From Bolinopsis microptera (lineage: Eukaryota > Ctenophora > Tentaculata > Lobata > Bolinopsidae): 64,000 nt of DNA. Under the pieces are notes generated by a model. It did not search any database and had not been told where the DNA came from. It saw only the letters and a program-made list of their open reading frames with translations. Location of the stretch: positions 9,842,303 through 9,906,302 of the forward strand of contig NC_087075.1 of the NCBI RefSeq assembly GCF_026151205.1, written 5' to 3'. The translations under genes and the position numbers were made by a program. Shown piece by piece: positions 1 to 12,567 of this stretch; the stretch's first letter is position 1, and every line of letters begins with the position of its first letter.

Positions 1-104
1 GGTATAATCCAAACTTGATTATTCTACCCTTTTACCAAGGCATAAAATATCCAGCGAAAATTTTCATAAAACTGATTCTAGATTTCTTCAAGATAAAAAT
101 AGCC

Positions 105-290
105 TGCACAATTCCCTGTATATATGCAAAACCAACCTCCGCTTTGCCTTAAACATTCTAAAAACAACTCCAACCTTTCCGTGCATATCTGCAAAACGAA
201 CCTCCGTTTTCAACTAAAAATAGCGACCACTATTTCCTGCATATCTACAAAACCGATCCCCTCTTTGTACTAAAACCTAAAAATAGCGCG
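105..290. repeat. Degenerate tandem repeat, roughly 65-bp unit
   Basis: Three imperfect copies share a core of the type GCAAAACNAACCTCCG followed by an A-rich stretch ending in AAAATAGCG. Nothing coding is visible in 1-456 on either strand. Confidence 0.5.
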
Positions 291-456
291 GCCCACTAAA
301 CACCTCCAGATCACCAGCCCTGCCTCTGAAACCACAACCATCCCCTTTGTACTTTACATAGCACTTTACAAAGCACTTTACGGCCCGCAAGTAGGGCTTC
401 TAAAATAGAGAGAAATTTAGCACGCACAGCTCTAGATTGAGTCTGTGAAACGGTCT

Positions 457-496
457 AGAAAGTTCTGGAAGTTTCTAGAAAGTTCTGGAAGTTTCC
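457..496 (+). promoter_or_regulatory. Heat shock element, eight alternating pentamers
   Basis: The 40 bp read as eight contiguous 5-bp units alternating nGAAn and nTTCn without a mismatch (AGAAA, GTTCT, GGAAG, TTTCT, then AGAAA, GTTCT, GGAAG, TTTCC). This is the established binding pattern for heat shock factor trimers. Three units usually suffice, so eight would be a very strong site. The element works in both orientations. A TATA-like box lies 33 bp to the right. No heat-shock gene is recognisable inside the window, so the controlled gene may lie to the left of base 1 or be a spliced or noncoding transcript running to the right. Confidence 0.75.
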
Positions 497-529
497 ACGA
501 TCAAGAGTTAGACGAGTTAGTTAGTCCTG

Positions 530-536
530 TATAAGG
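530..536 (+). promoter_or_regulatory. TATA-like box beside the heat shock element
   Basis: TATAAGG lies 33 bp downstream of the last HSE pentamer, a normal distance for an inducible promoter facing right. A start codon at 608 is followed after seven codons by a stop unless a GT (GGTAAAAG) right after it is a splice donor. No downstream exon was identified, so the transcript is unknown. Confidence 0.4.
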
Positions 537-1485
537 TAGACAGACAGTCCAGTAACCACCTACATTCCACTGTGAGATAAAGAGATAGAGTTGTGTGTGT
601 TAGTATAATGTCTGGTAAAAGAGGGTTGTGAATTCCGGACATTTTACTCCGGATATTTAAGACATGCAGTAGAAATCCTCTCCGGGGATTGTGTAAGTGA
701 ATTTCCGATATTTAGTTTTTGGTTGGTCCGGTTAAACTGCTTCGAGAAGTGTCATTGCATGAAATTCTAGCTGGTCCTGAGTTATGTGTTTTACTGCAGT
801 GTGAGCTGTGTAAGTTCAATCTAGTTTTAAAGAGCCAATAATCAAACCAATCTAAGAATAACGTCCTGTCCCATGTATAAAAGGCTGCACTAATTTGTTG
901 TTTAAAGTAGAGTAGCAAACCTAGATAATATGATAATATCTTATATATGTGACAATATCATAATATATCTAGATTTGGATTATATCTAGATTCTAGTATA
1001 TTGCAATGTTAATATTCCTGATAAATCTCACTGTATTATGATAATAGAGACTAACGATACACTGTATTAAGATAATAGAGACTAGCGATACACATGGCTG
1101 ATAACAACAGTTTAAAGGAATGCGCTGTTAAACCACGTGACACAAACCCACCAATCACAGGTAACCTAGCAACCAATCACAGGTCACCTAGCAGTAGTGA
1201 TAATTGATGCTACAAATAAGTCCAGGTATTCTGATTTAGTATAGATTTATAATAGTTGAAATATAGAGCTGGAGGTGTTTTTATTTAGAGTGTAGAGCAG
1301 AACATGACACTCTATTACAGATCTGGGAGTTGAGTAGCAAAATTCAAAAAGTTAAAATGATATTGTAAAAAAGGTGCACGTGAATTTAGAGAAAATATTT
1401 CGACTTCCACCGCGTGTGACAGTAAGTCGGGAGATACTTTGGAACAGACCTGGGGTCGGTGATTCTTTTGACTGGCACATCGTGT

Positions 1486-1712
1486 GTGTTCAAGTCACGT
1501 GGTGTGAATACGGTGTTCTGATTGGTTGGTGATTTATTTGACTGCATTTCAGGATACTTGAGGTTATGATTGCATCGTGATCTTACATTGACTAAGCGCC
1601 TGTATCTTTTGTAACTTTGATACATTGCTAGATACTGGCGCCTTGAGATGGAATCAGACCAATCATAACACAGTATTCACACCACGTAACACAAACCAAC
1701 CAATCAGAACAC
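1486..1712. repeat. Dispersed E-box/CCAAT repeat units
   Basis: One unit near 1493-1533 has CACGTG, then GTGTGAATAC, then CTGATTGG. An inverted unit near 1655-1710 contains CCAATCA, ACAGTATTC and ACACCACGT. Both belong to the about 41-bp family seen better at 4999-5150 and 6653-6837. The rest of 537-1870 shows no gene. Confidence 0.6.
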
Positions 1713-2066
1713 GAGATAGAATCAGAGTAACGCCTTATGAGTCATTCGTCTCCCTCAACTACTTCGACAACATTTCTGATTACACTAATATAACGTAACA
1801 GAGTAATTTAAATTCCATAAAGTATCAGCCAAGTAATAAGTCAGATCGTAGGGCTATACTATCCATTAGGGCCTTGTTACCCATTTGCCCGTAACTAGTA
1901 ACTACCCAGAACCCACAAGGCCATTATGGCACTGTTACCCACTGTTACCCATTAGGCCTCAACTACCCACTAGGGCCTTGTTACCTAACAAGGCCTACTC
2001 GCACCTTTACAAACCACACAGCCTTCCTGGTCCTCAATTTTATTACAAGTTCGCTCTGGTATTCTC

Positions 2067-2185
2067 CAAACTGTAACACAAACTGTAACACAAACTGTAA
2101 CACAAACTGTAACATAAACAGTAACACAAACTGTAACACAAACTGTAACACAAACTGTAACACAAACTGTAACACAAACTGTAAT
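2067..2185. repeat. 12-bp tandem repeat
   Basis: About ten copies of ACTGTAACACAA with very few changes. The multiple-of-three period opens long reading frames with VCVT-type repeats on the minus strand. These are artefacts of the repeat. Confidence 0.9.
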
Positions 2186-2436
2186 ACCCTGGTAATTCAT
2201 TGGGGATCTACTAATAATACCATCCTGGTACTGCCCTTACTAATATTTATATATGATTATGTATATATTGTGGAACGGATCTTAGTGAATATTTCACATA
2301 CTTAAGGAATAGTTTACATACTGATCTGAATACTTTACATTGGTAAACTGGTCGTGGTCTGTGGTGAGCTTCATCAGCTGAGAAGTGAGCTCAGGGAGTC
2401 AGGGGGTAACATACTGATACTTACTCTAAAAGAGAC

Positions 2437-2690
2437 ATCACACAACACGTGACACAGCCAAACCAATCAGAACACAGTATTCAAACCACGTGACACAAAC
2501 AAACCAATCAGAACGCAAGCTTAAGTAGTGGAGAACTTGCAACATTGTGCAGTTAACTGCTGATCAAGTTATTAGTCGTAGGTGCTCTGAGGTGAGGTGT
2601 AAATATTGTGTTCTGATTGGATGGTTTATGTCACGTGGTGTAAATACTGTGTTCTGATTGGTTGGTTTATGTCACGTGGTCTGATCATCG
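2437..2690. repeat. Dispersed E-box/CCAAT repeat units in both orientations
   Basis: Around 2440-2515 two inverted units carry CACGTG, CCAATCAGAAC and ACAGTATTC. Around 2605-2685 two direct units carry TGTTCTGATTGG followed by TCACGTGG. The region 2690-3715 holds only AT-rich DNA with short ATAATAATAA runs and no gene. Confidence 0.65.
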
Positions 2691-3715
2691 TATTCAGATT
2701 TATTGTGTCACATCATCTGAATACTTAATCTATGTTTCTATTTCATGATAGCGGACCACACCCAACTGAAACATTCTGGGAATGACAACAGAGAATTGTA
2801 TTTGTTACCAGTTAAAGAAGTGAAGATAACAGGTAGTACTCACAGGAAGTTTTAAATTGTAGTGATGGTCAGACCTACGTTAACACTCTATTACTGTACA
2901 CTATAAGTGCACTTATTTTAAAAGTTTAAAAATAGTAGAAATTGTACCTCTCTCATCCAATGCAGACCTCTTAGGAACCCTTGTTGTTGTCCCTGACTCC
3001 CTTATAAACAGTCTCTTTAAACTTTTCTATCATAACACTGGTAATAATAATAATAACAATGCCAAGGTTTGATGCCTAGGAAGTCGAGACCTCTTATACA
3101 GTTATAGAGTCCCGATATAATAATAATAAGTCCCGATATAATAATAATAAGTCAGATAAATTAAATCTCCCCTATCTAACAGTTTCAACAGAACCGATAT
3201 TTGAGAATAACTAGTACATTTAAGTTATTATTATCACACCAACAGTTAATCCCATGTGATATATTTGAGATAATATTACATTGTACAGTAGTTGTCTGGT
3301 GGTAGTACAAGTAACCTGTTCTCTAGTAGTTGTACGTACTACGTAATCAGGGACTTGTCACTGATAAGATAACTTACTGACACCTCCATTATCCGTAACG
3401 TGTACAGTGTACACTACTTATAATATACTACTTACACACTGAATTAACACACTACTTCACTAGTTGTTGTACACACTACTACTTAAAATATATTACATAA
3501 CATATTATAATTATATACTACTTTAATACACACTTATACTCCATAATAACACACTTGACACTTATATAGTACATTAATTAATGCACATTATATACACACT
3601 ATAAAGATACACATTAATGCGGGCTAATTGTTAACCTGACAGAAGAGATATTAGTGAACACTGAACAGTCTGACATTGTAGGGTTTCTTACGGTCCAGAT
3701 ATAAAGTTGTTATGA

Positions 3716-4285
3716 GATATATCGAGATATCACGTGATATACAGTCGAGATATCACGTGATACACAGTCGAGATATCACGTGACATACAGTGGAGATATC
3801 ACGTGATATACAGTGAAGTATCACGTGATATACAGTCGAGATATCACGTGATATACAGTCGAGATATCACGTGATACACAGTCGAGATATCACGTGATAC
3901 ACAGTCGAGATATCACGTGATATGCAGACATACAGTGGAGATATCACGTGATACACAGTCGAGATATCACGTGATATACAGACATACAGTGGAGATATCA
4001 TCTTATCTTATCTTATCTTATCTTATCTTATCTTATCTTATCTTATCTTATCTTATCTTATCTTATCTTATCTTATCTTATCTTATCTTATCTTATCTTA
4101 TCTTATCTTATCTTATCTTATCTTATCTTATCTTATCTTATCTTATCTTATCTTATCTTATCTTATCTTATCTTATCTTATCTTATCTTATCTTATCTTA
4201 TCTTATCTTATCTTATCTTATCTTATCTTATCTTATCTTATCTCACGTGATACACAGTCGAGATATCACGTGATACACAGCTGTT
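3716..4285. repeat. E-box minisatellite, about 23-bp unit
   Basis: More than twelve units of the form GAGATATCACGTGATAYACA plus GTC are present. Each contains the palindrome TATCACGTGATA. The array is split at 4001-4240 by a pentanucleotide microsatellite, and unit sequence resumes on both sides. Unlike the 41-bp family it has no CCAAT part, so CACGTG occurs in two unrelated repeat types. Confidence 0.9.
4001..4240. repeat. (TCTTA)48 microsatellite
   Basis: Forty-eight uninterrupted TCTTA units run for 240 bp without a mismatch. They sit inside one unit of the E-box minisatellite, between GAGATATCA on the left and TCTCACGTGA on the right. The SYLIL-type reading frame across it is an artefact. 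Confidence 0.95.
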
Positions 4286-4998
4286 GTGATATGTTTATGT
4301 TGGAGTTACAAGTCCACTGAGAGACAATGTTGTGCGAGTTACGGAGTACACTAAATTATGTCATAATATTAGCATAATATAAGCATGTGATGTTTACTGC
4401 TTGAATAGAATTTCGTACGGAAAAATAATCAGGATATTTAATCAGAGATAAACTTAGTTGTTAAGATTACATACTTCCCTTCTTATGTGAAGTGTCTTTT
4501 TAGTGTAGTTTTTATATCATGGTCCATGGAGAGTCTTATTTTTATAAACTAAAATATCTGTAATTATACTAAATTTTACAGAGATTCTAGATAAAAATTT
4601 CTAGAGTAAAGAGTAAAGATTAAGAACTGGATACTGGTGGCGAGGCTATATTTGTTGTTTTTTATGAGACCAAATACTTTTTGTTAAACCGAATTCACTC
4701 TGTTTCTCTTTCTGTTTCTGTTTCTGGTGATTCTAGCAACAAATGTTCCCACGGTTGATAACCACTTTTTAATCTGCTCTATTCACTGCGGCCACATATA
4801 ACTCACAACTCAGTGATTTTACCTCTACCACAGCTGGAACATTATCTTAAAACGTGCTACTCTTAACAAAAACAACTGAATGTTTTTAAATACCCCCGCA
4901 GAGTTCTAGTAAAACACATTGAAATGTTTTAAAAAGCTCCTTACTTTTATTGCACTGCATACTACAAGAAAGTGTGATGCACGCCATAACGTTTGAGT

Positions 4999-5150
4999 GT
5001 CACGTGGTGTGAATACTGTGTCCTGATTGGTTGGTTTGTTTCACGTGGTGTGAATACTGTGCTTTTATTGGTTGGTTTGTATCACGTGCTGTCAATACTG
5101 TCGTCTGATTGGTCGGTTTGTGTCACGCGGTGTGAATACTCTCTTCTGAT
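4999..5150 (+). repeat. E-box/CCAAT minisatellite, four copies of about 41 bp
   Basis: Four head-to-tail units each contain TCACGTGGTGTGAATACTG, then a short variable spot, then CTGATTGGTTGGTTTGT or a close variant. In the fourth unit the E-box has decayed to CACGCG. 4286-4998 shows no gene. Confidence 0.85.
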
Positions 5151-5420
5151 TGGTTATCACAGAAGAAAGAGCACTAAAACACTCTTTTTTACAGGTAAGT
5201 TAGCGTGTCTATAAATGTAATAAGTGTTGACAGATTTAATAAGACACAATTATTATTATTACCCCGTTATACTTTAATAAAAAGCACAGTTAATGATAAA
5301 GTAGGTCTTATACCGCCCTTTGCCTGATTTAAACGAGTTTTACATAATTAACCATCATATCCTCTTTTTAAACGTATTTGCCCCACTAGATTTAGCAGAT
5401 ATAATGTAACTTATATGTTA

Positions 5421-5690
5421 TAGTAACTGGTTAGTAACTGGTTAGTAACTGGTTAGTAACTGGTTAGTAACTGGTTAGTAACTGGTTAGTAACTGGTTAG
5501 TAACTGGTTAGTAACTGGTTAGTAACTGGTTAGTAACTGGTTAGTAACTGGTTAGTAACTGGTTAGTAACTGGTTAGTAACTGGTTAGTAACTGGTTAGT
5601 AACTGGTTAGTAACTGGTTAGTAACTGGTTAGTAACTGGTTAGTAACTTAAAGTAACTGGTTAGTAACTTATAGTAACTGGTTAGTGACT
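5421..5690. repeat. 11-bp tandem repeat
   Basis: About twenty near-perfect copies of TAGTAACTGGT run to about 5646, followed by three decayed copies. The region 5690-6650 shows no gene I can support. Confidence 0.95.
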
Positions 5691-6652
5691 TAAATTAACT
5701 ATCTAGCGGGTCTATAACTGCAATGTGTAATGTTGTTGACAGGTTAAATGGGATATATCCCGTTATGCGAGGTATTTCAATAGATACTGAGATACTTGAC
5801 TACTGTATATTACTATGTGGGTAGTGTGTGATAGTATCGGTATGAATATTTGGAATAGTTGGGATGTTCCGTTCTGTTAAAATAAAGTGAAACTCTGTAA
5901 AAGACTGTGTTCAACTTTATAATTCCAGTATTTTGAGAGGTTTTATTTTTTTAATTGCGCATATAATTATAAAACTACTACTTTATATCTGAAAATTAAT
6001 TGATTTCAATTCTAATTCTTATCTTAATGGCTGAACTATGTTACGTGTATTACCGAACGGCCAACCGAATCCCAATCTATCTAAAATACATTACTTGACA
6101 CTTATTGTAGTCCATCAAAGAACTTTAAATACCAAGGTATTAGGCACAAATGGGAGTCAAATCCTCTTTCTTCACCAGCAAGACATTGACCACTGCTTCG
6201 TAATTGGAACACAAGAGTTGTACATTCCTGATAAACTAATTAGCACTCATTTAAAGCAATTATACACAATTAGTATACCAAACTGGCAGTACAAATTTAA
6301 CCCGTATTTTATATAAGCTGAGAGGCATGGAATTATGCACATTTGATATTAGAATACAGAGCTTGGTTTGAAGTCTACAAAAGCATAAATTATTAATTAA
6401 AGAACATATTGTTCTAATAGCTAATGTACGACGTACGTGTAATACAAAATGTGTTTTTAGTAATATTATATTAATAGCAAAGTAACGTGTTATAAAGCTT
6501 CATTGGAGCTCTGCTTTCTTAAGAAGTATGTAAAATATTATAAGTATGTTGGGATTGATAAGTATGTTCCAATGCCTATCTTACAGTGGTCATTTTGACC
6601 ACAGCCCCTACGAAGCAGAAGAAGATAAGTTCAATGTTACAATCACTACCAG

Positions 6653-6837
6653 GATACTGAGCCCTTATTGGTTGGATTGTGTCACGTGGTGTGAATACTG
6701 AGCCCTGATTGGTTGGTTTGTGTCACGTGGTGTGAATACTGAGCCCTGATTGGTTGGTTTGTGTCACGTGGTGTGAATACTGAGCCCTGATTGGTTGGTT
6801 TGTGTCACGTGGTGTGAATACTGAGGTCTGATTGGTT
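6653..6837 (+). repeat. E-box/CCAAT minisatellite, about five copies
   Basis: Units of 41 bp contain TCACGTGGTGTGAATACTG, AGCCCTGATTGG and TTGGTTTGTG. Three are almost identical, which points to recent amplification. Each presents one CACGTG (bHLH-zip type) and one inverted CCAAT (NF-Y type) at fixed spacing. Confidence 0.9.
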
Positions 6838-6959
6838 ACTACTATGATTATAAACCTTGTAGTCAGCACTGTAAATTGACGTTATTATTTATTAGTACCC
6901 GCTACGTAATTTAGTTGACAGCATAGGGGCGCTGATCAAGTCCCGGAAATTGTAGTACT

Positions 6960-7040
6960 GTAGTTGGCACATGTAACGTGTCATTACATAGTCACGTGTT
7001 ATTACATAGTCATTAGTCACGTGTCATTACATAGTCTTGT
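6960..7040. repeat. Short tandem motif with CACGTG
   Basis: Two to three copies of GTCACGTGTCATTACATA or close variants. 7041-8160 has no gene; it is AT-rich with scattered short repeats, including an (AC)n stretch near 7984. Confidence 0.5.
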
Positions 7041-8206
7041 AAACATCCCCTTCATTATATTTTTAATAAAATGAACTGCAGATGTCGTCCTAATTAGTCG
7101 TTTCAAAGCTGAATAGAAGCGACTAGGTAATGTGGCGTTCTAAAATCTGGGGTTACTCTAGGTTCAAGACTATATATCACGTGTTCGCACGGATATTTCA
7201 CTATTTGTCGTCAAGGATACATATCTTGGTATCCAGGATACATATCTCGGTATCCAGACAAGTGGACAGACTGATCTTAAAGGTCCTGGTACAAAATAGC
7301 CACCCTAATCCGAATCGGAACAAATACCGGTAATTTTCTCAGCTCCGTAAATATAAGTCAGACTTATCATCTCCATCATTCCAGCCGCAAAACATCGCCA
7401 TTCAGAAGAAAATCCTGAACTAATGATATCACGATACTGAGCTAATAATGTCTTGATCGGCTACATGATGACAAAATCCTATATCTAGATACTATCAGTG
7501 ACCCAGACTAATCTCTACATGTCACTGCCAGTCACCGACCACTTCACATTACACACGTCACTATTATACATACTACACGTTAGTTCTACTGCAATATGTC
7601 ATCTGTAATGTCTGATCGGTGTGGGTTTCAGTATGTCATCATGTACTGAAGTATTGGAGGGTGGATCTTTTAGTGGTAGTCCGAGTGATATCGACATTAA
7701 AAACTGGGATCTAGTTGAGTATTATTAACTGGTATGAGTTTAACTAATTATCAATTAACTCATTACACGTTCACTAATTGGAGTAATTAGTAATTAATTC
7801 CCCGAGCATTTGAAAGTTAGTTACACTAAAGCGACTCTATTCTTCTAATTTATTTTCAGTTCATTACACGTACAAATCCAACGGTTTTACTCAACAGAAT
7901 ATTTGGCATTCTATTAAAATCCACAAGTCCACTACATTTATACTCACAACCTTTCACAAAGTGTACTAAGTCTTTTACTATATACACACACACACAGCAG
8001 GCACCTGTACCGTACCTTATTACTGCAATCAACTAGTTGTATAAAATATGATAATAGACAAATTTTAACGTCGATAAATTAGCTGAATTGTAAGATGAAA
8101 TATGTTAACTATCCAATTCCCCACGCCCTCCCTTAAAGTTAACTTAAATTGTTATTTTATTTGGGTGTGAATTTCTCCCGAGTCCATGGTGATAGAGCTG
8201 AATGAG

Positions 8207-8279
8207 GCGTATTAATAGGTTTAATTTTACTAGACTATCTTTAATTAATAGGTTTAATTTTACTAGACTATCTTACACC
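8207..8279. repeat. 34-bp direct duplication
   Basis: ATTAATAGGTTTAATTTTAC followed by TAGACTATCTT occurs twice in tandem. Downstream, at 8340-8550 and 8920-8975, single E-box plus CCAAT motifs recur in a second arrangement (ACACGTGACAG, then CTGATTGGTCAA). No gene is seen between 8280 and 11640. Confidence 0.7.
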
Positions 8280-10289
8280 CAGCGTATCACAGGTTTCAAC
8301 CTCTGGGATTAGTTAGTGACCTTCCCTGAATTAAACGAAACCGGATCACAGATCCCAACCAATCAGGAACCGGAATATTTGTCACGTGATCAAATCAACC
8401 AATGACGTAAGCTGATGATATTTAGGCTCGTGATATTGAGCTGGTTTGACAGAGAGCCTAAACCAGATCTACCCACACTTGTTTTGACACGTGACAGTAA
8501 TTCTGGAGTTTGGTTGGTCAACCCTTGAAGCTGATTGGCTAATCATTGTCACATGCCACCGGGCAAATATGGTTCTCAATATCCCGATCAGTAGTCCACT
8601 TTAAACTCACAATTTTCACATTTCACGGCTGAAACACAAAGACTAACACCTACTGGCTGGAATGTGGTGCTAGACTCTAACAATAATCCAAATAATTCAA
8701 ATAATTGGGTGAACATTATCACATACTGAGACAACATACTGGACTGAATTAATAACATAACAATATTTAAACTAATATAAATTAATAATAATAATTATAG
8801 GGGCGTTCACTAAAGCGCAGTTAGATCCAGACAGGACGGGTCCAATCATTGCATTGACAGTATTATTTATCTGAAAAAAGATGTGGATTCTGGTTGGGAG
8901 GTGAGTGCCGGGTGAGGCATGCTTATCTGACACGTGACAGTGATTCTGGGGTCTGATTGGTCAATAGTCAATAGTGGTTTATGTTTGGTTAAAAGTTGTC
9001 ACGTGTCAATAAAACCAGTAAGTGATTGTTGGATTTGTAGTTGACTTGATATGATATATTTAGGAAGGAACTGTACCAGTATCACACAGTGTTTTATAGT
9101 GCCCGATATTAGATACAATAATAATTAATAGTATGTGCATATTATTCCTACCTTAGCATAGGTTCAAACTTATAATATTATTAGTCATTACCTTACCGAG
9201 TTTCCTATAAAAAGCGACCAAAATTGTGGTTTGTCTTAAATTTGAAAGTTTGGAAATGTGGGTATTTACATGAATAGCTGGGTATGTATAATAATATGTT
9301 ATGTGGTAGCCATATTTGCAATATATGCTGATTGTTGGTAAGGTAGGATCCCCTATAAAATAATTATTCGCACACAAAATTAAGATAAATGGAAAATTCA
9401 ATAAAACTGCTTGAGCTGCTATATTTTCCATCAATTCACCGTTTAACACAAGTAAAAATAGTGTTGGAATGCATTGGAGTATGCGTAAACAGTAAAACAA
9501 TGAACAGTTAAATTAACGGCTAATAAGTTAATTACGGTACTAATTGTTTTAACAGATACCGGATGCAATGTACAATTGCTACAATTGTATTAAATTTATA
9601 ATGTATAAAGTTAGTGAGCAGCCCCTTTTACGTGGATAAAAGTTAGTTTAATATTGAGAGGGCGGAAATGTTTTAAGCAAATGTTGCAATATTATTATAT
9701 TAAATACGTTATCTTGTAAACAATGGTAATGTTTGGATTGTGGGCGTCATGCGGATATTGTGGTCTTTAAAAATTTAAAACGGATGGTTGTTAAATGTCC
9801 TGGATATTTTAAGTGATTTACAAGTGACTCTTTTCGGTGGAACACACAATCCTGTTCGATGAATTGTCAAATTCAGCGATAATTATTACGAATGACAGCA
9901 CAGTCTAAAGGTTGGAATTTCAAAAAAGATTATGAGTCATAAACATGATCAAAAGCGACCAATCCCAGCAGAGAATTAAACCCGCGTGTGTTTTCCTAAT
10001 CAATCAGAATAAGGTATTCTTCTCACGTGACGTGATCCATCGAAACAGAGATCGCTGTATTAGTCCTTGAATGTAAATATTCTCGTAACTTTTAGCCTTT
10101 CATTTAACTCAACAGGGGGTCTTGATCTTACAATCGTACACCACACCTTAGAATACCTCCAGAGTAACCAATCACAGCGCTTGACAATATCACGTGATTT
10201 TAAAATGGACCTATTACAGGCCTTTAAATCATCACGTGACCGATAATGACTGAAGGTCGACATGTTACATACTTCAGATAACTCCCTTG

Positions 10290-10335
10290 ATATTAAGTCA
10301 CGTGGTATTAAGTCACGTGATATTAACTCACGTGG
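10290..10335. repeat. 15-bp triplet repeat with CACGTG
   Basis: Three consecutive copies of TATTAAGTCACGTGG or close variants, giving three E-boxes at 15-bp spacing. TCACGTGA also occurs nearby at about 10023, 10191, 10233 and 10858. Confidence 0.7.
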
Positions 10336-12567
10336 TGATGTTCAGAAGGTTTGATTTGACCTCAGGGGCAGACTATTTATTTTCTCATTTAAAGCTGGAA
10401 CCGCACTGAGATTGAAGTTAGAAGAGCGAAATCATGCTGTGGAATCGAGAACTTCATTTAACAGGCAGCCTTTTAACTAATAACTGAAAACGATTAACAC
10501 ATGCTGTTTGAAAGCTTCTCGAACAACAACTTGTCGCATTAATTATACCCTTTAATTACCACATTAATTATACCCTTCCAAATACCCTTCTAAAACCTCC
10601 TCCTCTATTTCCAACTTTTGATCTGCACTGTCAATCCTCGTACAAACACACTCATTAATCTCCAGCCTGGCAGCAGATTCCCGTTGGAAGTTGGAACCTA
10701 ATGGATCCATGATATCACGACAGCATATAATCGTATCTTATTGTGTAGTACAGAACTACTCTGTTTAATGATACCTTATCTTAGAACACACAACTTCTTT
10801 TGACACCTATTCACTATTCGGAGCCCTTCAGTAGAGACCAATCTAACCTTTCCAATATCACGTGATCTTTAGATCAACCAATCGAAGACCTTTAAACTAT
10901 CCGAAGATCTTGTACTGGGTGAATTACACCACAGTGATGTTTAATTCATCAGATTTTATACTAAACTCAGACCCTATTACAAGTTATGATAGGAGGGATA
11001 TTAAAAATTGAAGCCCCAGTACAACGGGCCATTACGACAAATCATACACTAATCAAAATGCCATTACAGCAGCACTGAAAAGACACATAAAATCACTTAA
11101 CTAATGACATTTAATGTGAACAAATTGCCTTCTAATTCACAAAGTCGACCTCAACATGATAAATCAGGATAATTGTCATTCTAGGTTAGGTATGATAATT
11201 ATTCGGGTCTCCCATGTCTACAATAAATGCTCGACCACTGTACTACTACTGTGCTATTACACTATTAAAGTTCTTATACACTACATGATGACAATTGCTA
11301 ATAGCCGGCCCGGACCATAACGTTAGTAATAGAGATTAATTTAGCTGGTGACCAATCTGAAAGCTCCCTATGAAATACTGAATTTAAGTAAATTCCCAAT
11401 GACAGCAGTAAATTTCTATTATGTAAGATTAACAGAGCAGGGGACTCATGTGCTCTTTCAGCTCCAAATGGCTCCTTTCCAGCTGATCAACAGTGCTGTA
11501 CACATTCAGAACACGTACATCGGAGATCACAAGTAATAAACTCATAAATCTGTAGTTGGAAATGAGGGCAACAATCCTCATAAAACGAAGAAAAATCATG
11601 ATCGGTTCCTGCAATATCAAAATACAGGTGTTTATTATTTAGACTTAAGTTAATAACTCACCATCAAAGGGGCTAAGTGCTGCTTGATGGCACTTGCTCT
11701 GGCTTCGCTGCTCAAACCATTTCTTACTTTGAACGTTCCAATGTACTGAAAGTGTTGGATATTTTTCAAAGACAGTTTGCTGTAAGTTTAGTGGTCAAGC
11801 ACTCAAAAAAGTTACAAAAGTGACTGCACATGCATGGGTAATGGGTATTTATATTCATCAACAACTCGTACATATTAAATTTTATTTCAGGATTGATATT
11901 TTGGGAGTGAGAGTGAGACATAATACATTGTAAATCTAGCTGTCCTAGGCTGTAAAATTTATTATTTTGTTCATCTTGGGTTATAACCTTGCAATGTTTG
12001 ACGATGCCAGGTAGCTTTCCATTTGTATCTATTTGGGGTTGTCTGTTTTTGTATCTGAAATTTTAAAGGTTAGTGTCACATTCTCTTTTTTACAATACTG
12101 AGAGCTACAACAAAAATACAACTGTCAAACTACTGTTATCAGACTTAAGCATCACCTTTCGCTATTTGGAGGCAGTATACGATCGTGTTCAGCAGGGATA
12201 GGCGAGGGTCCTTGAGCAACTCTTTTCTTGGCTTTCAACAGATACATAATACATCATAAACACTAGTTGAATGAAGGGGAAAATTAGACACAAAATTAAG
12301 TCCAAGTTATGGGATTGTAATTGATGTGACTTTTTTACTCTAATGGAATAAAAAAGCTTCATTTTGGAAAACAACGGTTGCTCTGACAGGTTTTTCACTC
12401 AGTTGAAAGGGTGTTTTAGACTGCTTGAGTCATTTACAAGCAAAAAGTTTGAATATTTCAATTCCGGTTGACAAATCACTATCTTGTGTCTGCTAACACT
12501 TTTTACAGTGAAAGGTTTTAATGAACAGACTGGCCAACATTGGACCAAAAAATTCTTGGACCACCAA

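Noticed and set aside
1981-2200. Repeated FVLQ / VCVT reading frames on the minus strand
   Set aside because: A 12-bp tandem repeat, divisible by three, produces them; there is no gene context.
3917-4273. 118-codon frame with SYLIL repeats
   Set aside because: It is the translation of the TCTTA microsatellite and the E-box minisatellite; the five-base period keeps frames open by chance.
6038-6316. 92-codon frame on the plus strand
   Set aside because: Ordinary composition, no recognisable domain, no splice partners or conserved neighbours found; length is within chance for AT-rich DNA of this size.
9153-9500. 115-codon minus-strand frame with hydrophobic stretches
   Set aside because: AT-rich DNA easily gives hydrophobic residues; no family signature and no adjoining exons seen.
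11429-11620. Minus-strand frame resembling a retroelement endonuclease end (DVRVLNVY)
   Set aside because: The similarity is one short phrase; no further endonuclease or RT motif lies nearby.
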